A DNA stretch of 64,000 bases. It comes from Nymphaea colorata. Taxonomy: Eukaryota > Streptophyta > Magnoliopsida > Nymphaeales > Nymphaeaceae. Each line of letters starts with the position of its first letter. The stretch's first letter is position 1. Made by a program: the position numbers and the translations under genes. The notes beneath the pieces are model-generated. The model made no database searches and was not told the origin of the DNA. It saw only the letters and a list, made by a program, of their open reading frames with translations. Below, in pieces: positions 57,369 to 64,000 of this stretch. The stretch spans positions 27,670,131 to 27,734,130 of the forward strand of contig NC_045140.1 in assembly GCF_008831285.2 (NCBI RefSeq), written 5' to 3'.

Positions 57369-57626
57369 TATGGAAGCATCTGCCAAGGTCGTGGATGATC
57401 AGAATTAGCAATGCAGTGAGATGCTGGACCCTAACATTACATGTCGTACCGATGCATGAAATTTTATGCGTCAATACGGTTAATGACAAAAATATTCCTG
57501 TTTGGATTAAAAAAGCAACTCGAACTCAACATTAACTGCTTCTTACTGCACGAATACAAGCTAGAGTATGCAGATCAGGACCATGTGGACTTCTGCACAC
57601 GCACACACACATTTGGATACTTATAA
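57369..57626 (+). pseudogene. DEFL exon-2 relic, two cysteines mutated
   Basis: Just after an intron end TTGGTTGGGTGCAG, nearly identical to the DEFL acceptor region, the sequence reads EASAKVVDDQN, a stop, then QCSEMLDPNITC, matching EAFSRVV...PCGKVLDDKNC of the intact peptides. After a gap it continues NCFLLHEYKLEYADQD and HVDFCT up to TAA at 57624. Cysteines 3 and 4 are Tyr (YKLEYA for CKLECA). It is the counterpart of the relic at 35.1 kb and shows that the relics come from DEFL genes with the same intron. Confidence 0.62.
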
Positions 57627-58039
57627 AGCCCTTACAAAAACATCCATACATGCTCATCCGGTTGTGGATGCTGATCTCTAGGTTTGAAACCATAGAAGTT
57701 TTACGTCCTTCTGGTTGGAATTTGGAGAAGGAATTCGGAATTTGATTTTTAAATTGCAACTCACGCTTTCTTCGCAATTGCGTTGAACTTGATCCTTCAT
57801 AAGCTTAGCTGCTTAGTCATCCAAGTGATGCACTGTTACGTCGGAAACAAGACGAGAGGAAAAAGGCAGAAGAAAACGTCAAAGGACAACTGCTACAAAT
57901 AAGCCATGTAACTTGCTCTCCAACTTGACAACATAAAACCCTTAGACACTGCGTTGGGGTGAGAAAGATGCAACGTTGACCTCTTGCATGTGGATTCATG
58001 AAGAAATTAAAGATAAACACTCTCATGATCTGTGCTACA

Positions 58040-58410
58040 GGACGGTATGGCAGAAAGGGAGTCCTCCCCCGTTAAACCCAAGAGAAGCTCAAAAGATTTG
58101 GTTTTGACTTAGCAAATAGACGTTAGCTGTGTGGTAGTCAGGAACAGGCAAATTAATCATTCATTGTCAAAAAGCCAAAATGGATTGGAGTTTATCGGTT
58201 CAGGAAGCAGCTAGATGGTGGTGGCGCCGAAAGTTCAGGTTTAAATGGCTGACTTGTAGCTGGCAAGCTTGCTTCTCTAATCCCTATCTCCCTGACCAAA
58301 GTGTGGAAATGGAGAAATGTGATTCTCATGGAGATGAAGTTGATGTTTTGGACAAACTTCAGTCGAATATATGGATAGAAATTAAAGAACTTGTTATTAA
58401 TGCTACTTAG
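58040..58410 (+). mobile_element. LINE ORF2 tail, relic, duplicated copy
   Basis: Same zf-RVT remnant as at 35,590, with KLKRFGFDLANRR, LCGSQEQ, WWWRRKFRFKWL and SNIWIEIKELVINA. It moved as part of the duplicon, not as an independent insertion. Confidence 0.6.
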
Positions 58411-59907
58411 AGCAGGCAGGACAAAGAAGCAATATGTTCGTGGTCGTTCACAGGCATCAGGCCAGACCCGTGGCCATCTTTCGCAAATCATTCTGTCATT
58501 GTGCAATCTGCTTGCGGGTAGCTGCATGGAAAGGGGACGACAGAAGCTGGTTTACCTGGTCAAAGTCAGAAACTGTTTAAAGACTGTTGCCGATATGAGA
58601 TTTTTTGATGAACGATATAGCTGGAGTGCGCAGCAATTTCTCTACAACTTGCTCCACGACCTGCCTGATTTTGGGGGAGGATTAAAAGGGCCATCAGATT
58701 TTCATCTGGTGGTTTTGGGAAATCCTTGGGTGGTGTGGATAAGCATGGGAGAATTTTGCATATTCTGAAATTTTCTGATCCTTCAGAAGAGGCTATTGAC
58801 CTTCTAAGATGGCACATTCCCCTTAATTCCAAACTGGAATGGAGATATTTAGTTGTGTAGAGAGGTCATACTGCCTCATTTCTTCTGTTATTTTGTTCTC
58901 TCATGTAAATCCCTTTATTAATTGAAATAAAAAGGTTCAGCGAAACTGGTTATGTTTACACTTCATTGAACAAAAAATTGTATACAGAATGTGTCGTGAT
59001 TAAAATATTACCCTTTAAATTAAAAAAAAAAAAAACTTTTTAAAATGACAAAAAAGGTTATAAAAAAAGTTAAAAGTTTCCAATGTACATTTCTTTATAA
59101 AAAAGACTTGGAAAATACTCTAACCATTCCCTTTTTTTTTCTTTGTTTTGTGTAAATTTCTGCATGCACATAGTTGTGCAAGCAAGAGGCCTCTTCCTCC
59201 CACGGGTTTGCAACGAAACGTAAAACACTTATATGTGATTTTGATGCATAAAAAGTTACAATTGGTCGTCTAGTACATGATAAATTCATCGACCATGCGT
59301 GAGGAGGGACGTCACGTGAATAGTCACTATAATAGTATACGGTGTATTCTCTCATAGAAGGGTTGACTATCACCTTCAACTCACGACATGAATATGCAAA
59401 CTCATTTTAATTTTTAAAAGTATACGACTCGGATATGATAACTACAGCCTATGATGTCTTGGCTTTTGTTTTTCTTCACTTCTTGCATGTACCGAGGCAC
59501 CCAAGTCACCTTCACTCACGAAATTAGAGGGCATCAGCTCACCTGAAGGGAAAACATTACAGTGGAAAGAAATTAATTTTTTCATCTGTAGATATCCGAC
59601 GCCATCCAATTTTGTACAACGTTTGTCCAGTCACGCTTGGCGAATCAATGTCTTAATTGCTTTTCAAAAAAAATTCCTAACCTCACAGATCTATTAACAA
59701 CGTACGACTTACGTAATGCATGCATGCGTTTTTCCTTTCACAACTTGCAAGTGATAGACGCCAACTTTCGAAAACATTAGGTCGACATTGAGTTTTTTTA
59801 TACTAATAATAAGTCCTGTTCAGGCACCAAAACAAAATCAGTTGTCTAACTTTGGATGACATACTTCTCAAAGATGATGAAGCCTTTTCAAGCTGCGCAT
59901 GGTGCTC

Positions 59908-59914
59908 TATAAAT
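59908..59914 (+). promoter_or_regulatory. TATA box of PR-1 pseudogene 6
   Basis: TATAAAT in GGTGCTCTATAAATTTG, 122 bases before the ATG. The promoter block CAGGCACCAAAACAAAATC is at about 59,822. Confidence 0.65.
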
Positions 59915-60029
59915 TTGAAAACCTCTCTCCATTATGCTATCACAAGCCCAAAGTACTCGCTTCTTAGAGGTGCTTTTCGGACCACACTCTCTTTTTTTTT
60001 CTTTTGCTTTCTTCTTGTGATCAGCCAAA

Positions 60030-60479
60030 ATGGAGCATTCCCCTGGCGTCCTTGTTTGGTTTAGCTTACTGCTGGGCCTTGGAATGCTAATCCATGGCGC
60101 TCACGCCCAAGACTTCGTTGCTGCTCACAAAGTGGCTCGCGCCCAAGTAGGTGTTGGTCCTATGGTATGAGATCTTACCGTTGCGACCTATGCCAACCAG
60201 AGGGTCGGTGACTGCAGGCTGAAATGCTTGGGCGGGCCGTATGGGGAGAACCTCTACGCTACGTGAGTACACTATAGAAGATGCCGTGAACTTGTGGGTA
60301 GCCGAAAAGAGGCACTACAACTACACCACCAACACCTGTGCGACAGCCACTACACACAGGTGGTGTGCCGCAAGTCGTTGCGGCTGGGCTGCGCCAAGGT
60401 CAAATGCAACAACGGTGCCATCTTCATCACCTGCAACTACGACCCTCCTGGTAACTTTGTGGGGCAGCGTCCCTACTAG
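60030..60479 (+). pseudogene. PR1: PR-1 pseudogene 6
   Basis: Starts MEHSPGVLVW with a normal signal peptide (ending GAHA). It lacks four codons (NSPQ) at the mature N-terminus and stops where the conserved Trp codon is TGA (after VGVGPMV). Further on it has lost about four codons of the helix before QRVGDC and has a second stop after YGENLYAT. A deletion removes part of the loop with the third and fourth PR-1 cysteines. The C-terminal part ([18 protein letters not shown] and CNYDPPGN to the CAPE-like [11 protein letters not shown]) is still open from 60,294 to the TAG. Direct duplicate of gene 4. Not functional as a full PR-1. Confidence 0.9.
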
Positions 60480-60566
60480 GTATATAGTGCGTGCCAAATT
60501 AACATTTGGCTTGGCCTTTAATTTATTTTGCGTTGTAATAATCAGAGCAGCAGCTCGTCTACGTCG

Positions 60567-60572
60567 AATAAA
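60567..60572 (+). terminator. Polyadenylation signal of PR-1 pseudogene 6
   Basis: AATAAA 88 bases past the aligned stop, same context as after gene 4. Confidence 0.5.
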
Positions 60573-61080
60573 ATGTAAGACTGGATGCATACGGATACAG
60601 TTGTGTAAATAAATAAATGTATTTGATATATTAGAGGCCATGAATCTACCCTCCCCGATGTTCAATGCAGATGCATGAAATTCCCAAAAAAAGACGAATA
60701 GAAAAGGATGCCATGAAACTTTTTTGTCGCAAGAGGGTTAGCAGCGGCGACCGATTGTGCCACTATTGTGTATGTTACGCCGGCATGCTGCTGTTGCTTC
60801 AGTGATCAAAAAGAGAAAGGTGGAAGGCGGATAGGAGGGTAACATGTCATGATTGTTCATGTAGGATGAACAAAAAAATATCATATTAATTTGCCTTCGT
60901 ATTCTCATTGCGAAAATCTACTAGATATAGGACTCAACTCGTCCGTATGAATCTCAACATTCCTGTTGGTTTTAACAGGAGTAATAAGGTCAAAAGCCTT
61001 TAAGGTCCCAAGATATGATTGTTGTCAAACCTAAATGGCAAAAAAGAGAACCTTGATTTTAAAAATTGGAAGTTTTTGAT

Positions 61081-62056
61081 CTGAGCTCTTGAATTTAAAC
61101 TCTAAATCCGCAATCTAGCTCTGTAGTCTTTAATGTTTCCTATCTGGATCTCAAATCTGATATCCAAAATAATTCTTCCCAATTCAAAACCAGGTCGAAG
61201 CCTCTGATCTAATAAAAAATCCAAATTCACAGTTAGAATTCAGACCACAATCCTGATTAAGCATCAAATCCATCTTGAACTAGATCAATTTTAGTCGTCC
61301 TTGTTAGGTTTGCCCATGGTTTTTCATATTTTTTAAAAGCAAGCCCTAGGAGTGCCGCCCCCACTCCTATTTTCTTGGAATTAATTCAAAAAGTCAATCT
61401 CATCTCAAATTTTCAGCTAAATCTGCACCGTAAATCTGTCTAACACATCGTTCAAAGGAAAATCAATTGGCTCAACTGACTAAAATCTGGCCAAAACACT
61501 TATGAAAAAGGGTTTGGGGGCAGGGTGGTTTTCCAACCTTTTTATTCCTCCTCTTTTGTGTATGGTTCCAATGTTTTTTCTAAGGTACTCCAAGAGGTCT
61601 GGACGTGGTAACAAATGAAGGAGGAGGTTTGGACCTGCTCTAGAAAGACTAAACGAAGGAAGAAGAAGAGAAGAAAAAGAAATAAAAAGGCACGTCGCTT
61701 TTTCATTATATTCATGTATTTAAGTTTTATTTTATCATTTTCTTTCATCAGACTTAAATTTTAGTATGATCAGTTGACTGATTCACATTATTAACGTGGT
61801 CACATTTGGAGAGTTTCATTACAATCTAGTTTAATATATACACACGTATATATTAGCGTGGAAGGAGGGGTGGAGCCAAGATTTTTTTCGTGGGTGGGTT
61901 AAATGGGGGATGAGTTTTGTGGGTTGGATTTGGGTAGGGTTAAACTTAACTCACACTAAAAAAAATACATGAAAGCAAAAAAAAAAAATTAATTAATTTT
62001 TACACTATATATATATTTTTTTCATTTGGTTGGGGTGGGCATAGGCGCGCCCCCTG
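61081..62056. other. Stretch without recognised genes
   Basis: No supported coding sequence. The segment 61,865-62,060 starts with GGAGGGGTGGAGCCAAGATTTTT and ends near GCGCGCCCCCTGCGTGG, which looks like the borders of a small plant DNA repeat, but no terminal inverted repeat could be confirmed. Confidence 0.35.
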
Positions 62057-62081
62057 CGTGGAAGGGATAACAAAAATTAAT

Positions 62082-62113
62082 GGCATGGTTGACTATATAT
62101 AGTCAACCATGCC
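62082..62113. promoter_or_regulatory. Perfect 32-base palindrome with two W-box cores upstream of a PR-1 promoter
   Basis: The half-site GGCATGGTTGACTATA is followed exactly by its reverse complement. Each half contains TTGAC, the core bound by WRKY factors. Weaker complementarity extends the stem to about 62,057-62,140. It ends 61 bases upstream of the TATA box of the truncated PR-1 copy 7. A regulatory role is inference; it could also be the end of a small transposable element. Confidence 0.5.
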
Positions 62114-62174
62114 TTCACTTTTTGCTGCCCCTTCCATGTTTATATATATATAATTGAAGATTTGCATGGTGGTC

Positions 62175-62181
62175 TATAAAT
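62175..62181 (+). promoter_or_regulatory. TATA box of PR-1 fragment 7
   Basis: TATAAAT in CATGGTGGTCTATAAATTTGG, followed by the conserved CAACCTCTCC and the PR-1 leader. Confidence 0.6.
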
Positions 62182-62306
62182 TTGGCAACCTCTCCACATT
62201 ATTGTATCACAAGCTCCACATAAGGAAGTAGTGGCTTCCTAGAGCCGTTCTTTTGTGACCTCTGCATCATCTCTTTTCTTTTGCTTTTTTCTTGTGATCA
62301 GCCAAA

Positions 62307-62354
62307 ATGGCTGGCGCCCTTGTTTGGCTCTGCTTACTGCTGGGCCTTGGAATA
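62307..62354 (+). pseudogene. PR1: PR-1 fragment 7: promoter, leader and signal peptide only
   Basis: After a complete PR-1 promoter and leader (CTTGTGATCAGCCAAAATGG) the frame encodes MAGALVWLCLLLGLG and then leaves PR-1 sequence at GGAATATGA. No mature PR-1 codons follow. The junction is abrupt, consistent with a deletion or recombination breakpoint inside the signal peptide. Confidence 0.75.
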
Positions 62355-63050
62355 TGACAACTCACAATGGCCAGCGGCCCCGGAGAGAAGAAGTCGGTGG
62401 TGGCTGCTTAAACCGAATTCTATAATTTTATTTCATTTTATTTTATCTTTAACCATTACGTTTGAACACGACTTTCAAAAAGGAGGCTCACGGTCACAGA
62501 TTTTTGAGCTTTCAAGATTTTCTCCAAGAATCGGCGGCGATGACTCTCTGCCGTCTGTCTTAAGCCGGCCGGTTTGGCATTGGGGTTTTAATTTGCTCAC
62601 GACCTGATGAAAAGGACGCGAGCCTCGGCTTTTCTCATCAGCTTTTGCGTTTGCATAAATTCAAACCACTGATCAGGAGATACACTGGTTACAAAAACTT
62701 GTATCTGATACGAGAAGCGTTCTTTGAAAAGGACAAGAATCATGAAACCCAACTTTGTGAAAATCAGTCCCCGAACTGGATCCATATGTGTCCTTGGTAA
62801 GCAGATTTTATATGAGTCAGATCTGCAACTAAACCAACTCTATGGTTTTCCCAATTAACTCATACGTGCTTTACATTTGCAGAAAAGCGCCACTATTTTC
62901 ATTCCTTCTTCCGCATGATAGGAATCGCTTACTCACGTCACTGTTTGATTTAATTTGGCCTGTAGCTAGAAATATAATTGTAGCATGCATGTACAACTCT
63001 TGGAACCTCCGGAGATTATATATGGGCTCAAATTAAAGATGATGCATGTC
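62355..63050 (+). other. Unrecognised DNA after the PR-1 breakpoint, possible exon
   Basis: About 62,600-62,790 is open on the plus strand for some 64 codons without a Met (FSHQLLRLHKFKPLIRR, then YTGYKNLYLIREAFFEKDKN) and ends beside a CCTTGGTAAGC that could be a splice donor. A TTTGCAG acceptor-like site follows at about 62,875-62,881. Codon content looks protein-like, but I recognise no family. It may be exons of another gene brought next to the PR-1 promoter. Confidence 0.25.
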
Positions 63051-63056
63051 CAATGG

Positions 63057-63770
63057 AATTTGATGGGGATCAAGCTCATTAACTCACCACGCATAGCCGG
63101 CGCATGCAGATCAGACTAACATGAAAGAAAAATCACACAATCTTTTATCATGAAGTAATCACGCAAACGGTACTAGAAAACTACTACGGACATGAAGTTG
63201 GCCTGTAACATGAGCAGGACACAGGGGGCAGGTCAATGTCCACCCTTACGATTTATTCCGTAAAGACAAACCCATACATGCATGCATGGCCCAGATTTTA
63301 ATATAAAGAAGATGAAACTTAACAAGAAACAGATGGCGATGATAAATTGTCATGAGCAATGGAGCTGCACACGAAACAGTGCCGTTATAATTCATGAAAT
63401 CTCTTATATTTTTTTGTACGTGAAACTCAGAGAAGCATGTGGAGGCTTTGGTGATTGAGAATCCAAGTATTTATAATACGAGATCATCATCAAACTCGAC
63501 AAACTTCGGCCTAAAGTTCACAATTTATATCGCCAACTTTCAAACGATTCTGGTTTGATGCCTGAATAGGATTTCATAATATAGGATTAGTGAATTAATC
63601 TTTTTCAAACTTGATGTCTAGAGTCTCATATAATTACTTGCAAATTGCCAAAAAAAAGAAAAGAAAACAGAAGAAGACGCAAGCATCAACTGTTAAGATA
63701 TCAATGTATCTTCAAGGTTAATTAAAATATCGGAAGGAGCAGTTGCGAAATTGATTTGCGAATTGTGATT
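63057..63770 (-). repeat. Antisense PR-1 flanks with the gene missing
   Basis: Read on the minus strand, the block starting near 63,570 (ATTCAGGCATCAAACCAGAATC) and the CTCAATCACCAAAGCCTC segment near 63,450 match the promoter of PR-1 copy 5 (41,740-41,900). GTAAGGGTGGAC near 63,245 and AATGAGCTTGATCCCC near 63,075 match the PR-1 3' flank. No PR-1 codons lie between them. This is a second empty PR-1 locus, inverted relative to most copies. Confidence 0.5.
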
Positions 63771-64000
63771 GCAAAGAAGTTGTAAGAAATTAGATAGTAT
63801 TGGATCCCAGATCAAAAAGTAAATGATGAAAACGTTGACGGCAAGTCAACAATGAACCTCATCTTATGAATTTAATTTATTCCTATAATTGCACAGAAGT
63901 TGTAAGAAATTAGATTGTATTGGATCCCGGATGAAAAAGTAAATGATGGAAAACGTTGACCGGAAGTGAACTATGAACTTGATCGCATAGTTTTAATTTA
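63771..64000. repeat. 120-base tandem repeat at window edge
   Basis: Two units (63,771 and 63,891 onward) starting GCAnAGAAGTTGTAAGAAAT. The second runs off the window. Reverse-complement similarity to 41,490-41,620, upstream of PR-1 copy 5, marks it as part of the inverted PR-1 flank. Confidence 0.75.

Larger units (their letters stand above)
57490..61080 (+). repeat. Direct duplicon, copy 2 (partner 35060-39130)
   Basis: Same order as copy 1: DEFL exon-2 relic, LINE tail (58,040-58,410), PR-1 upstream DNA, PR-1 copy 6, 3' flank. In copy 2 the PR-1 is dead, in copy 1 it is intact. Confidence 0.87.

Overview
The window is nuclear DNA from a flowering plant. The base composition is AT-rich, genes have short GT-AG introns, promoters carry TATA boxes, transcripts end in AATAAA signals, and there are microsatellites and decayed Ty1/copia and LINE elements. 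The species cannot be fixed from the sequence. Two kinds of small secreted defence-type genes are intact. Three are pathogenesis-related protein 1 (PR-1, CAP superfamily) genes at about 0.6 kb (minus), 10.2 kb (plus) and 37.6 kb (plus). Two are a tandem pair of two-exon defensin-like (DEFL, eight-cysteine) genes at 15.7 and 21.1 kb. Almost everything else is duplicated, broken or mobile.

Layout. 0-6 kb: an intact PR-1 on the minus strand inside the left arm of a very large inverted repeat. The arm also holds a convergent pair of heavy-metal-associated-domain (HMA/HIPP-type) gene relics and an orphan DEFL exon 1. 6-12 kb: an empty PR-1 duplicon (flanks only) followed by the second intact PR-1. 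14.3-22.2 kb: a tandem duplication carrying the two DEFL genes; the second unit is interrupted by a Ty1/copia fragment. 24.8-27.2 kb: partial third copies of DEFL and HMA flanking DNA. 29.1-34.9 kb: the right arm of the inverted repeat, with its own HMA pair, DEFL exon 1 and a broken PR-1. 35.1-39.1 kb: a unit with a DEFL exon-2 relic, a LINE tail and the third intact PR-1, repeated directly at 57.5-61.1 kb with a dead PR-1. 42.2 kb: a PR-1 with a single frameshift. 46.4 kb: the terminal exon of a terpene synthase. 47.1 kb: an LTR-element primer-binding site. 48.45-49.22 kb: a nearly perfect palindrome of about 775 bp. 49.75-50.27 kb: a UPF1 first-exon pseudogene. 52-53.5 kb: a LINE relic. 54.7-56.6 kb: a third HMA pair. 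62-64 kb: a truncated PR-1 and an antisense set of PR-1 flanks.

How it fits together. The region looks like a birth-and-death cluster for apoplastic defence peptides. PR-1 and DEFL genes sit on the same duplicons and were copied together in direct and inverted orientation. Flanks of different PR-1 paralogs are exchanged (the gene at 0.6 kb has the 5' side of one paralog and the 3' side of another), which suggests recombination between copies. The least expected structures are the three tail-to-tail HMA pairs and the large palindrome at 48.8 kb. If transcribed, these could give long double-stranded RNA. That is inference, because no expression data are available here.
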